Below are positions 1-8,808 of a DNA stretch of 33,520 bases, piece by piece. The stretch spans positions 1-33,520 of the forward strand of contig CAYGFD010000002.1 in assembly GCA_964349095.1 (NCBI GenBank). The letters run 5' to 3'. Origin of the DNA: UBA10001 sp964349095. GTDB taxonomy: Bacteria > Patescibacteriota > Patescibacteriia > Veblenbacterales > UBA10138. A program made the translations under genes and the position numbers. A model generated the notes under the pieces. That model was not told the origin of the DNA and did not search any database. It worked only from the letters and a program-made list of their open reading frames with translations. Every line of letters begins with the position of its first letter. Positions within the stretch are counted from its first letter, which is position 1.

Positions 1-25
1 ATTAGAAAGAGCAGATTAGATTTGT

Positions 26-54
26 ATGCTAGTCTAAATATAAAAACTTGTCAA
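26..54 (-). promoter_or_regulatory. Candidate sigma-70 promoter reading out of the window
   Basis: On the minus strand a TTGACA (49-54) is followed by a 17-base spacer and TAGCAT (26-31). It lies downstream of the rmuC stop and would drive a gene beyond the left edge. Bases 1-79 contain no gene of their own. The -35 is perfect and the -10 matches 4 of 6 bases. Confidence 0.5.
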
Positions 55-79
55 GAGTTCGGGTGAAAACACTCCCTAA

Positions 80-1126
80 TTACTCTTCTTTTATTTGCGG
101 CTGATCTAATAATTCTGGCTCTATCTCAATTGCCTTTCCAGAAATTCTCATAACGTCCTTATCTATTTTACCAAGCTCCTTATAAGCACTGTTATAGCTA
201 TTTACCGTTGTACCTAAATTGTTACCCAGTTTTTTCATAAACTCTTCATAGCTTGCCAGATGTTTACCCAATGACTCAACGTTTTTCCTTATCTCCTTTG
301 CCGACTCCTCGATTTGCAAAGCCTTCAATCCTTGCAGCACGGTCTGTAAATAAGCCAAAAAGGAAGTTGGTGAAACTATAATGACATGACGTTCCTTAAA
401 CGCATACTCAATTAAGTCGCGGGTATTAACTTTCACCGAACCAACTTGAGCAACCAATAAATCATAATAAATCGCCTCGTGCGGTATAAACATAAATGCA
501 AAATCCATAGTTTTTTCACTCGGCTTAACATACTTAGCGGTTTCATCTATACGTGCTTTCAAGTCTGCTTTAAAGGCTTTTTCCAAACGCTCTCTCTCAA
601 CCGGGTCGCGCTCTTCCGCTAATCGATTATAGTTCTCTAAAGAAAATTTAGAATCGATTGGAATAATTTTATCTTTAACAAACACCACAGCGTCCACGAT
701 CGTGCCATCCTTAAATTCATATTGCATTTGAAAACTACCTTGCGGTAAGACATTCTTAAGCAATGTTTCTAAATAGTATTCCCCAAGTATTCCTCTTTGC
801 TTAGGATTTTTTAAAATGTCCTGGAGACTCTGCAGTTGATCAGCAAAATTAACCACCTGTTTATTTGTTTCATCTAACTTCGTTAAACGCTCAGTAACAT
901 CTCGAATTATCTTTGCCGATTCACCAAATTGATGTTGAATGGCCTTAGTAGATTCACCGAGTTTACTATCCAGTGTTCTTGTTATTTCGTTTAACTGATT
1001 TTGCAAAAGCAACAAACTGCTGGAATCTGTACTCCCGCCCGTTGTGGTGCGAGATCTTAAATACCACAAAATAGCAACAAACCCTAGAACCACAATTGAT
1101 AATATAACAATAGAATCTGTGCTCAT
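80..1126 (-). CDS. rmuC: RmuC-family DNA recombination protein
   Basis: RmuC-family protein, 348 residues. The family is related to nucleases and limits inversions at short inverted repeats; the exact biochemistry is not settled. Residues about 5-24 form one N-terminal membrane segment. A long polar helical, probably coiled-coil stretch follows (about 35-105). The RmuC core comes next, with recognisable blocks ILGEYYLETLL, PIDSKFSLENYNRL, PHEAIYYDLL and a late VSPTSFLAYLQ. It is shorter than Escherichia coli RmuC (about 475 residues) mainly because the coiled coil is shorter. The start is ATG. It is the last gene of the run from glyS, 4 bases after the tatD-family gene, so it is presumably co-transcribed. 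Family assignment is firm; function is by family only. Confidence 0.9.
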   Translation of the reverse strand: MSTDSIVILSIVVLGFVAILWYLRSRTTTGGSTDSSSLLLLQNQLNEITRTLDSKLGESTKAIQHQFGESAKIIRDVTERLTKLDETNKQVVNFADQLQSLQDILKNPKQRGILGEYYLETLLKNVLPQGSFQMQYEFKDGTIVDAVVFVKDKIIPIDSKFSLENYNRLAEERDPVERERLEKAFKADLKARIDETAKYVKPSEKTMDFAFMFIPHEAIYYDLLVAQVGSVKVNTRDLIEYAFKERHVIIVSPTSFLAYLQTVLQGLKALQIEESAKEIRKNVESLGKHLASYEEFMKKLGNNLGTTVNSYNSAYKELGKIDKDVMRISGKAIEIEPELLDQPQIKEE

Positions 1127-1130
1127 ATAA

Positions 1131-1982
1131 TTATATTAACACTTTTGTTAAATTGAATAAATTTTCTGCGTTGGCCGTTGTTTTGTCCTCGACATCCTTT
1201 ACATCGAGACCTTTTAATTCAGCTATCTTTTTAGCAACCTCAACAACAAATGCCGGTTCATTTCTTTTTCCCCGATAGGGATGCGGTGCCAGATAAGGGG
1301 CATCAGTTTCTACCATTATTCTATCAAGTGGTGTTTCCTTAATAACTTTTAATAACTCGGGTGCAACGTTTTTAAAAGTAATAATACCGGTAAATGATAA
1401 ATAAAAACCTAAGTCTAAAAATTTCTTAGCTTGCTCTTGATTACCCAAAAAACAATGATTAACTCCCCGTTTTGCTAATTTTCCCTGCTTAACGGCCTCG
1501 TCTAATAAATTAAACAAATCATCGTAGGCATCACGGCAATGAATAATGAGTGGTAAATTTAGCTCGGTCGCTAAATCAATCTGTTTTTTGAATGCCTCAG
1601 CCTGTTTATTTTTTACTTCTTCTATACCCCGCCCAGCGGGAAAGTGGTAGTAATCTAAACCACACTCGCCAACAGCTACTACCTTATTAGAACTTAAGGC
1701 CAAAGATTTATATTTTTCAAAATCAAAGATTTCGGCGCGCGTTGTAAAATGACTTTCCTCCTCATCGACTTCTTGCTCATACAAATGAATCGGGTGTAAA
1801 GCGATCGCGGCATATAAGCCTTCTTTTTCATTCGCCATGGTTACTGCCCTCTCAGAAGTATCCCATTGACTGCCAACATTAATAATGCGGGTCACACCGA
1901 CAGCACTCGCTCGATTGATTATTTCTTCTGTTTCATCCTTAAACGCCTTGAAGTTTAAATGGCAATGAGTATCTACCAACAT
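1131..1982 (-). CDS. tatD: TatD-family metal-dependent deoxyribonuclease
   Basis: TatD/YcfH-type hydrolase, 283 residues, a TIM-barrel with two metals that acts on DNA ends or DNA repair intermediates in characterised members. All metal ligands are visible: D4-T-H6-C-H8 at the N-terminus, E106 in VGECGLDYY, H148 in IIHCRD, H176 in NHCF and D227 in ETDAPY. Length is typical of the family. The ATG (1980-1982) shares one base with the TAA of the upstream CvpA-like gene (1982-1984), an overlap that suggests translational coupling. The symbol is used in the family sense; YcfH or YjjV orthology cannot be separated by eye. Confidence 0.93.
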   Translation of the reverse strand: MLVDTHCHLNFKAFKDETEEIINRASAVGVTRIINVGSQWDTSERAVTMANEKEGLYAAIALHPIHLYEQEVDEEESHFTTRAEIFDFEKYKSLALSSNKVVAVGECGLDYYHFPAGRGIEEVKNKQAEAFKKQIDLATELNLPLIIHCRDAYDDLFNLLDEAVKQGKLAKRGVNHCFLGNQEQAKKFLDLGFYLSFTGIITFKNVAPELLKVIKETPLDRIMVETDAPYLAPHPYRGKRNEPAFVVEVAKKIAELKGLDVKDVEDKTTANAENLFNLTKVLI

Positions 1983-2515
1983 TATTGAAATTTAATTTGC
2001 ACCCCGGTATAAGGTTGCAACTTATTAACAATACCTGGTAGTAGCGGAATGAGAATGCCGGCGAACGCAATTAAATTTTGCGCTAAATCAGAGCTAACAA
2101 TTGCTTGAACAAAGGAAATCGGTAAATTGAGCGTGTTGGCAAAATAAAGAATCAAGCCAAGCGAAAAAGCTCCCTCTACTAAACCTAATACCGCACCACC
2201 CAAACGATTTATTGTTTTTAAAAAAGGAATGAAAGATACGAACCTAAAAGTTTTATCAAGAATATAAAAACCAAAACCGACCAGGCGGTTGATTATAATA
2301 AATAATACAATAAAAACTGTAATCTTTAACCACTCTGATTCATAACCAGTCCAATTTGATAATATTTCATAAATTGGTAAATATAATCTACTAGAAATCC
2401 AAGCACCCAAGAATGTACCAACTAAAGCGCCTAGGGTATGAATTAGACCAAACCAAAAACCAAACCACACAAAACCAAGTAAAACCATTAGCAATAAAAA
2501 ATCAATCAGTGCCAT
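1982..2515 (-). CDS. CvpA-family (colicin V production-like) membrane protein
   Basis: A 177-residue, strongly hydrophobic protein with about four to five membrane segments (roughly residues 4-22, 25-42, 62-86, 102-126 and 145-160). The N-terminal FLLLMVLLGFVWFGFWFGL, the glycine-rich second helix and the later RLGGAVLGLVEGAF are typical of CvpA-like proteins. The family's role is poorly defined; it is linked to envelope functions. It starts 5 bases after metG and its stop overlaps the tatD-family start, so it sits inside the housekeeping operon. Family call is good; function is unknown. Confidence 0.75.
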   Translation of the reverse strand: MALIDFLLLMVLLGFVWFGFWFGLIHTLGALVGTFLGAWISSRLYLPIYEILSNWTGYESEWLKITVFIVLFIIINRLVGFGFYILDKTFRFVSFIPFLKTINRLGGAVLGLVEGAFSLGLILYFANTLNLPISFVQAIVSSDLAQNLIAFAGILIPLLPGIVNKLQPYTGVQIKFQ

Positions 2516-2520
2516 AATTT

Positions 2521-3963
2521 TTAATTAATTTTAGGAAAAGGCGGATTAATTTTCACAATTTTGTTACCAGATAAAGACTCCTTTATCAGAGTAGCAGTTT
2601 TCGGTAAAAACGGCTCTAGCGCTCGACCAGCTTGGTAAAGCATTTCACACCATACGTCCAAAAGTTTTGATACCTCGGCTGTTTTATTTTTTTTAGCTAG
2701 CTCCCACGGCTTATGTTGGTCAATAGCCTGATCTATATTTTTAAACCAACCCCAGATGACGTTAATTGCTTCATCAAAGCGATAGCGTGATAAAGCGTCA
2801 TCAATCGGCGATTGATCAAGTTTTACTCTCGCCTGTCTAGGTAATTGACCACCTAAATATTGATCCACCATATTAGTAAGCCGAGTCAGCGTATTGCCAA
2901 TACCGTTTTGCATATCACTTTGATAACGATTTCTAAACTTTTCTTCAGTATAATCACCGTCGTCGTAGGCAGAAACTTCTCGTAATAAATAATTACGCAG
3001 AGAATCGGTGCCATATTTTTCAATCAATGCAAATGGACTAACTACGTTCCCTAATGACTTAGACATTTTTTCATTTCCAACTGTAATATAGCCATGAACA
3101 AAAATTTCTTTTGGTAATGGTAGGCCTGCCGACATTAATAAGGCAGGCCAATAAATACAATGAAAACGAATAATCCCTTTTCCAATAACGTGAACCGTAT
3201 TTTTATTGTTAACCCAAAATTCCTGGTACTTATCACCATCCTCTGCAAAACCCAAGGCCGTAATATAATTTGATAGTGCATCTACCCAAACATACATAAC
3301 CTGCTTTTCATCACCGGGCACTGCCACCCCCCACCCTCGAGCACGGCTGACGGAACGTGAGATACTAAAATCATCTAACCCATGTTTAATAAAAGATAGA
3401 ATCTCATTTTTTCTGCCCTCAGGCACTACTTTTAATTGATCACTCTCAATTAATTTTTCTAACTGTGTTTGATATGAAGACAGTTTGAAAAAATAATTTT
3501 CCTCTTGTACTTTTTCAGGCTCAGTTTTATGTTCAGGACAAACACCGCCAACTAATTCCTCGGGTAAATAAAATTGCTCACAACCAACACAATATAATCC
3601 AACGTACGATTTCTTGTACACATCCTCCGGTTTTAACATTTGCCAAAACTTTTGCGCACCGGTTTTGTGTCTAACTTCAGTTGTGCGAATAAAATCATCA
3701 GTTGAAATATCTAAATCGCTTACCAATTTCCTAAAGTCCTCAGACATCTCATCAACGAAGACTTGCGTGGGTTTTTTTAACACTTCGGCTGCCTGAACAT
3801 TTTTAAGAGAATTTTCGTCTGCGCCTGTTAAAAACCAAACATCGTCTCCTTTGGCCTTTCTCCAGCGCGCGATAACATCTGCCTGAATAAGCTCTAAGGC
3901 AAAACCAATGTGCGGTTTAGCATTTACATAAGGAATAGCGGTAGTTATATAAAATTTAGCCAT
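2521..3963 (-). CDS. metG: Methionyl-tRNA synthetase
   Basis: Charges tRNA-Met with methionine in the cytoplasm. The class I signatures are clear: PYVNAKPHIGF with the HIGH box at residues 18-21, and KMSKS at 299-303. The connective-peptide zinc knuckle is a single C125-x2-C128 ... C142-x2-H145 set, so one ligand is His rather than Cys. The tryptophan-rich C-terminal helical anticodon domain is present (INVIWGWFKNIDQAIDQHKPW). At 480 residues it lacks the extra C-terminal dimerisation/tRNA-binding domain of the E. coli enzyme (about 677 residues), as in many small genomes. The start is ATG, 2 bases downstream of rsmI. Confidence 0.97.
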   Translation of the reverse strand: MAKFYITTAIPYVNAKPHIGFALELIQADVIARWRKAKGDDVWFLTGADENSLKNVQAAEVLKKPTQVFVDEMSEDFRKLVSDLDISTDDFIRTTEVRHKTGAQKFWQMLKPEDVYKKSYVGLYCVGCEQFYLPEELVGGVCPEHKTEPEKVQEENYFFKLSSYQTQLEKLIESDQLKVVPEGRKNEILSFIKHGLDDFSISRSVSRARGWGVAVPGDEKQVMYVWVDALSNYITALGFAEDGDKYQEFWVNNKNTVHVIGKGIIRFHCIYWPALLMSAGLPLPKEIFVHGYITVGNEKMSKSLGNVVSPFALIEKYGTDSLRNYLLREVSAYDDGDYTEEKFRNRYQSDMQNGIGNTLTRLTNMVDQYLGGQLPRQARVKLDQSPIDDALSRYRFDEAINVIWGWFKNIDQAIDQHKPWELAKKNKTAEVSKLLDVWCEMLYQAGRALEPFLPKTATLIKESLSGNKIVKINPPFPKIN

Positions 3964-3965
3964 AA

Positions 3966-4637
3966 TTACTTTTCTATATTAACAATAACAACAAATTCGC
4001 CTTTTGTGGATGTTTCACCCAATTTTTCAATAATATCACTAGCACTACCGCGATAGATAGTTTCAAATTTTTTTGTTAATTCACGCATCACTATCACCTG
4101 ACGATCAGGCGCCAATTTATCTATTTCCGACAAAGCTTTTAGTACACGATGTGTTGATTCATAAAATATTACAGGCAACTTACTATCAACCATGTTTTTG
4201 AAAAATGTTTGCCTGCCTTTTTTATGCGGTGGAAAACCTAAAAAAATAAATTCTTGCAAATTAATACCGGCAACAGAGATGGCTGTAGCCAAAGCCGATG
4301 CTCCTGGTATTGGAACCACCGTAATTCCTTCTTCAACACAAATTTCTACAAGCTTGCCGCCCGGATCAGAGATCCCGGGGGTACCAGCGTCAGTGACGTA
4401 ACAAAAATCATGACCATTTTTTATTTCATTAATTATCAATCCCGCCCGAGAAACATCAGTATGTTGATTAAAAGTCATAAGCGGTTTACTGATATTATAA
4501 AAAGAAAGTAATTTTTGTGTTACCCTTTTATCTTCACATATCACCTGATGACAACTAGTAAGAACAGCCAAGGCCCGACCAGAGATGTCGGCTAAATTGC
4601 CTATTGGTGTTGCCACCACAAATAATTTTCCAAACAT
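3966..4637 (-). CDS. rsmI: 16S rRNA (cytidine-1402 2'-O) methyltransferase
   Basis: RsmI uses S-adenosylmethionine to methylate the ribose of C1402 in the decoding centre of 16S rRNA. Diagnostic blocks are VATPIGNLADISGRAL at the N-terminus, TDAGTPGISDPG, PIPGASALATAI, FLGFPPHKKGR and YESTHRVLKAL. The frame can be opened from a TTG at 4643, but the ATG at 4635-4637 gives the N-terminus MFGKLFVVATP, which fits the family. That ATG lies 7 bases after the stop of the upstream transporter, so I use it (223 residues). It lacks the extended C-terminal domain seen in longer relatives. Confidence 0.94.
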   Translation of the reverse strand: MFGKLFVVATPIGNLADISGRALAVLTSCHQVICEDKRVTQKLLSFYNISKPLMTFNQHTDVSRAGLIINEIKNGHDFCYVTDAGTPGISDPGGKLVEICVEEGITVVPIPGASALATAISVAGINLQEFIFLGFPPHKKGRQTFFKNMVDSKLPVIFYESTHRVLKALSEIDKLAPDRQVIVMRELTKKFETIYRGSASDIIEKLGETSTKGEFVVIVNIEK

Positions 4638-4644
4638 TGCCAAA

Positions 4645-5721
4645 CTAGTTTGTTATTTCTGATTCAGAATTTTCAGCCACTTGGTCAGCGACTTTCCAAT
4701 CTTCAAATAAATCGGAAATCAAAACCGCTATCGCCGTTGCCAGCGGGATCGATAACACAGCGCCTAAAATACCGCCCAATTTACCACCAATTAAAATTAC
4801 TAATATTGATATGACCGGATTCAGGCCCACAGCCCTTTTCATTATGGTTGGAACTAAAATGTTATTTTCTAACTGTTGAATCACTATATAAATTATCAAT
4901 ACCACCAAGCCCATTGTTGGGGAGACGGTAAAAGCTAAAAACAACGCCGGCACCGCACCAATGATTGGACCAATATAAGGAACGATCTCGGTAAGTCCAG
5001 CCCATAAAGCAAGGACCAATGCATACTCCATACCCGCAAACCGTAGCGCAATATAAGTTACTAAGCCGATTGCAAACATTAGTAGAAGTTGCGCCCTAAA
5101 CCACATTCCTAATTTCAAATTAATTCGATTGAGAGTTTGAACTAAATAAGTCTGATATTTAACAGGTGTAATTGATCTTAAAAACTTCTTTAATCCGTTT
5201 TCCTGAACAATTAAATAAAAGCTAATAACCAAAACTACGATCATTTGTATAATGCCACCGAACACAGAGTTCAAAGTTGCTAAAATGGAAGATGTCGCCC
5301 CAGCTAAATTGCTTCCCAAATTATTTAAAAAACTCTCCACCGTGTTGCTAGTATCAATCTCCCCCCCGCCTTGCCAGTGTGAAATACCAGTGACTAACTT
5401 ACCATAATAATTTGGAATAGAAGCTGCCAAATTTCCGATCTGTTCTTGTAATGGTGGTACTAATAAAAATATAACCAGAGATATAAAAGCAAAAATAAAT
5501 ACATAAATTAAAATAACCGAAACTGATCTTGGAATGCTATATTTATAAAGCCAGTCAACCCAAGGCCCAAAGGCCGCGGCCACCACCACCGCTACAAACA
5601 ATAAGCCCAAAATATCCAGGATTGAATACAAAAAATACGCAAACAATAGTGCGGCCAATACTTTTACAATAGTGGCAAAAGGAATTGTCAGCTCAGTTTG
5701 TCCGTTAGTTTTTAACACCAT
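4645..5721 (-). CDS. AI-2E family (TqsA/PerM-like) transporter
   Basis: Polytopic inner-membrane protein of the AI-2E family, with about eight membrane segments, including a helix pair near residues 17-50 and a long hydrophobic C-terminal half. Family landmarks are PPLQEQIGNLAASIPNY, WAGLTEIVPYIGPIIGAVPA and NNILVPTIMKRAVGLNPV. Some members export autoinducer-2 and others are Na+/H+ antiporters, so the substrate cannot be assigned. The frame extends to a TTG at 5739, which would overlap the M16 gene. The ATG at 5719-5721, 3 bases after the M16 stop, is the better start (358 residues). Confidence 0.88.
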   Translation of the reverse strand: MVLKTNGQTELTIPFATIVKVLAALLFAYFLYSILDILGLLFVAVVVAAAFGPWVDWLYKYSIPRSVSVILIYVFIFAFISLVIFLLVPPLQEQIGNLAASIPNYYGKLVTGISHWQGGGEIDTSNTVESFLNNLGSNLAGATSSILATLNSVFGGIIQMIVVLVISFYLIVQENGLKKFLRSITPVKYQTYLVQTLNRINLKLGMWFRAQLLLMFAIGLVTYIALRFAGMEYALVLALWAGLTEIVPYIGPIIGAVPALFLAFTVSPTMGLVVLIIYIVIQQLENNILVPTIMKRAVGLNPVISILVILIGGKLGGILGAVLSIPLATAIAVLISDLFEDWKVADQVAENSESEITN

Positions 5722-5723
5722 AT

Positions 5724-6989
5724 TTATTTCCTTAGCCAATTAATAATCTTTTGCTTATTAGTAAACGGGCCAATTACAGCTAAATTATAACATTTTGGCT
5801 TAAAAATGGCACTAGCCACCCTTTTTAAATCTGCGGCAGTTACCTTATTAATTTTAGCAATAACCTCCTGAGGTAATTGCAATTTATGCTCCATTAAAAC
5901 CTGGCGACCAACCCACTCCGCCACACCAGCCGAATCCTCAGCGCCCAAAATAATTTTTCCACGCAGATATTGTTTGGCTTTATTCAATTCTTTATCAGAT
6001 ATCAATTCCGTGGTTACTTTCTTCAATTCCTCTTTAATTAAACCAATCGCTTTATCAATCTTTGATTTATCCAAACCGGCCTGAATCACAAAAGCCCCCG
6101 CTCGTTCATAGGCGGTGGTATGACTCCTAATAAAGTAACACAATCCTTCGCGTTCACGTAATCTACTAAACAAGCGTGAACTCATATTTCCACCGAGAAT
6201 TACCGATAACACGTCCAAGACGATTTCGTCCTTATGCCTCAGTGGTAAGGCTGGAATACCAAGAGCTAATTGTGCCTGTTCAGTTTTCTTATATTTTAAC
6301 ACCACTTGCCCCTGGCCACCTTTTACCGATGAAAAGATTGGCAGTTTTCCACCAGCGTGCGCTACTTCAAAATTATTTTTAATATCTTTCTCGAAAGACT
6401 TACCTGTCTTTCCAGAAATCACGAGTAGCATATTTTTTGGATGGTAAAACCTTTCCAAATAATTAACCACCTGCTTTTTAGTTAGAGCGCGAACAGATTC
6501 TCTAGTTCCACTAATTTCCTTACCTAAAGTGCTGCCCTTAAACAGAACGCCCTCCAAAAGATTTTCCACATACATAAGTGGATTATCCTCATACATATTT
6601 ATTTCCTGAACAATCACCTCTTTTTCCCTCGTCATTTCAGCGGGATCTAGTAATGACTGCCAAACCATTTCCGAAAGCAATTTCAACATTTTCGGTAAAT
6701 GCTCAGATGCGGCTTTGATATAATAACCAGTTACCTCTTTATCTGTATACGCATTGTAGTCAGCGCCCAGTGAATCAATAAAATGAGTAAGGCTTAATGA
6801 CGTCGGCCAAGTCTTAGTTCCCTTAAATAACATGTGCTCCAAAAAATGCGACAAACCCGCCTCTGCCGGAGTTTCTTGTCTAGATCCAGTATGCGTCAAT
6901 AATAAAGCGGTTACAGCTTCGGTAGAGCCGAGTTCTGCGACAATTACTGGTAAGCCATTTTTAAGTGTAAATCTTTTTTTAATCTTCAT
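5724..6989 (-). CDS. M16-family zinc peptidase (insulinase/pitrilysin-like)
   Basis: Single-chain M16 metallopeptidase, 421 residues, with an N-terminal catalytic and a C-terminal non-catalytic half, similar to Bacillus YmxG/processing-peptidase beta. The inverted zinc motif HxxEH is intact at H48-F-L-E51-H52, with the third ligand at E129 (VIVQEINMYED), 77 residues on as in the family. The C-terminal half has the usual GGNMSSRLFSRLREREGLCY signature. There is no signal peptide, so it is probably cytoplasmic or peripherally bound. The ATG overlaps the glyS stop by 11 bases. The natural substrate is not predictable. Confidence 0.93.
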   Translation of the reverse strand: MKIKKRFTLKNGLPVIVAELGSTEAVTALLLTHTGSRQETPAEAGLSHFLEHMLFKGTKTWPTSLSLTHFIDSLGADYNAYTDKEVTGYYIKAASEHLPKMLKLLSEMVWQSLLDPAEMTREKEVIVQEINMYEDNPLMYVENLLEGVLFKGSTLGKEISGTRESVRALTKKQVVNYLERFYHPKNMLLVISGKTGKSFEKDIKNNFEVAHAGGKLPIFSSVKGGQGQVVLKYKKTEQAQLALGIPALPLRHKDEIVLDVLSVILGGNMSSRLFSRLREREGLCYFIRSHTTAYERAGAFVIQAGLDKSKIDKAIGLIKEELKKVTTELISDKELNKAKQYLRGKIILGAEDSAGVAEWVGRQVLMEHKLQLPQEVIAKINKVTAADLKRVASAIFKPKCYNLAVIGPFTNKQKIINWLRK

Positions 6990-8400
6990 TTAATTTTTCC
7001 TGTAAATACGGTAGTAAATCAGATATAGCTACGCGCTCTTGTTGCATAGTATCCCGATCACGCACCGTAACTTTTTTATCTTCTAAAGAATCAAAATCAA
7101 TAGTTACACAATATGGCGTACCCACTTCGTCTTGCCGGCGATAGCGACGCCCAATTGACGAACTATCATCAAAGTCTGTCATAAAATGATTGGACAATTC
7201 TTGCCAAATTTTTTGTCCCAATGGAGCCAACTCCTCCTTCTTCGATAACGGCAACACCGCCACTTTAATCGGGGCGATTGACTTATGTAATTTCAAAACC
7301 ACCTCTACTTCTTTACTAGACTCAGTAGTTGTCGTCCTGCCACCCTCAATTTCAGTATAGGCATCAACTAAAAATGCTAACGTTGCCCGATCGGCACCAG
7401 CCGATGTTTCAATGACCCAGGGGGTAACCTTTTCACCTGATTGCTCATCCCGGTATTTTAATTCTTGACCAGAAAATTTTTCATGCCTTGATAAGTCCCA
7501 GTCTCCTCTGTTATGAATACCTTCTAATTCCTTAAACCCCTCTTTACCAGCAAAAGGAAAGCGATATTCTATATCAAGCGCGCGCTTAGCATAATGAGCT
7601 AATTCATTTTTTGCGTGTTCTCGGGTATTAATATTTTCTTTCTTGATGCCGAGTTTAACATACCAGTCTAACCTCTGTTGCATCCATTGCTCAAACCATT
7701 TAGTAGCTTCAGCTTCTTTCACAAACCACTGCATTTCCATTTGCTCAAACTCCCTAGTTCTAAAAGTAAAGTTTCCTGGTGTAATTTCATTACGGAAAGC
7801 CTTACCAATTTGGGCAATACCAAAAGGTAGTTTTTTTCTCATGGCCGCTTGCACGGTCATGAAATCTACATAGATTCCTTGAGCGGTTTCGGGCCTGAGA
7901 TAGGCTTGATTGGCCTCCTCCTCCACAGGACCAATAAAAGTCTTGAACATAAGATTAAAATCGCGCTTGGGAGTTAAATCACCACCACACTCCGGACACT
8001 TTAATTCACTTATATCCCGCGGCGCTTCATTCTGCCATTTCGGATAAAGTGATCGAAAATCCTCTAATAAATGATCGGCACGAAAACGCTTTTTACATTT
8101 CTTACAATCAACCAAAGGGTCGGTGAAACTGCCGACATGACCTGAGGCCTCCCACACCTTGGGATGCATTAAAATTGCCGAGTCTAATCCCACAATGTCT
8201 TGATTTTTCTGAACCATCGCCTTCCACCAAGCTCGCTTAATGTTATTTTTTAGTTCAACACCTAAAGGCCCGTAATCGTAGCTAGAACCAACGCCTCCAT
8301 AAATTTCCGATGACGGAAAAATAAAACCACGCCTTTTGGCGAGGGAGACAACTTTGTCCATCTTATTTGATTCTGAGCCCGTAGGCTGATTATTTTTCAT
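6979..8400 (-). CDS. glyS: Glycyl-tRNA synthetase, alpha2 (single-chain) type
   Basis: Class II synthetase that charges tRNA-Gly; this is the dimeric archaeal/eukaryotic-like type (often called GlyQS), not the bacterial alpha2-beta2 type. Visible features are SSYDYGPLGVELKNN near residue 40, a zinc site C99-x2-C102 and C135-x2-C138, RPETAQGIYVDF (169-180), motif 2 around RNEITP and TREFEQMEMQ, motif 3 ETSAGADRATLAFL, and the C-terminal anticodon-binding domain starting near APIKVAVLPL. Length 473 is typical. It is the first gene of the eight-gene run; a good promoter lies just upstream. An in-frame ATG at codon 14 is a possible alternative start. Confidence 0.96.
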   Translation of the reverse strand: MKNNQPTGSESNKMDKVVSLAKRRGFIFPSSEIYGGVGSSYDYGPLGVELKNNIKRAWWKAMVQKNQDIVGLDSAILMHPKVWEASGHVGSFTDPLVDCKKCKKRFRADHLLEDFRSLYPKWQNEAPRDISELKCPECGGDLTPKRDFNLMFKTFIGPVEEEANQAYLRPETAQGIYVDFMTVQAAMRKKLPFGIAQIGKAFRNEITPGNFTFRTREFEQMEMQWFVKEAEATKWFEQWMQQRLDWYVKLGIKKENINTREHAKNELAHYAKRALDIEYRFPFAGKEGFKELEGIHNRGDWDLSRHEKFSGQELKYRDEQSGEKVTPWVIETSAGADRATLAFLVDAYTEIEGGRTTTTESSKEVEVVLKLHKSIAPIKVAVLPLSKKEELAPLGQKIWQELSNHFMTDFDDSSSIGRRYRRQDEVGTPYCVTIDFDSLEDKKVTVRDRDTMQQERVAISDLLPYLQEKLNED

Positions 8401-8423
8401 AAAATAAATACTACAACGCTAGA

Positions 8424-8452
8424 ATTGTAATACTTTTTTGATATTTTGACAA
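8424..8452 (-). promoter_or_regulatory. Promoter of the glyS-to-rmuC operon
   Basis: TTGTCA (8447-8452), 17-base spacer, TACAAT (8424-8429) on the minus strand; both hexamers match 5 of 6 consensus bases. The predicted start of transcription is about 17 bases before the glyS ATG. No Shine-Dalgarno is visible in that short leader. It sits in the 58-base gap between two operons. Confidence 0.65.
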
Positions 8453-8458
8453 GCAAAA

Positions 8459-8800
8459 TCAATGCTTATTAAAACAGTCACAGGGCTTATCTTTGAGCAA
8501 CTTTTTCTGTTGCATAACCGTGTGTAAATATTCATTTTGACTACCCCTGCCAATTGCTAATTTTTCATCCAAGGGTGAGCGGTCAACGTAAGAGCGTCTT
8601 TTCATTTCCCGAACCAAACTTTCATGCCGATTATAAAGCGCCTTTAACTTTCCGCGCCAACGCAAAGTTTCAGGGTGTCGTGAATAGCCGCCCCGACCCT
8701 GATGTTTTGTCAAAATATTCCACAGACCGTGAAGTTCGCGATGCTCCCCCAATAAATGTTTACGACAAAGATGTTTAGGATGGATATCCCAAATACGCAT
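8459..8800 (-). CDS. Pyrimidine-dimer DNA glycosylase (T4 endonuclease V-like)
   Basis: A 113-residue protein resembling the T4 endonuclease V/Pyr_excise family, which cuts the N-glycosyl bond at UV-induced pyrimidine dimers and then nicks the strand. The sequence RKHLLGEHRELHGLWN aligns with the phage DQHLMAEYRELPRV; E22 matches catalytic Glu23 and R21 matches Arg22. SRHPETLRWRGKL and LVREMKRRSY follow as in bacterial relatives. The N-terminus is Met-Arg-Ile-Trp, so the phage Thr2, whose amine is the nucleophile, has no counterpart. The stop is TGA. It is the last gene of the run from 14584, 8 bases after the SIS gene. Family fairly sure; activity inferred. Confidence 0.75.
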   Translation of the reverse strand: MRIWDIHPKHLCRKHLLGEHRELHGLWNILTKHQGRGGYSRHPETLRWRGKLKALYNRHESLVREMKRRSYVDRSPLDEKLAIGRGSQNEYLHTVMQQKKLLKDKPCDCFNKH

Positions 8801-8808
8801 AAAAATTT

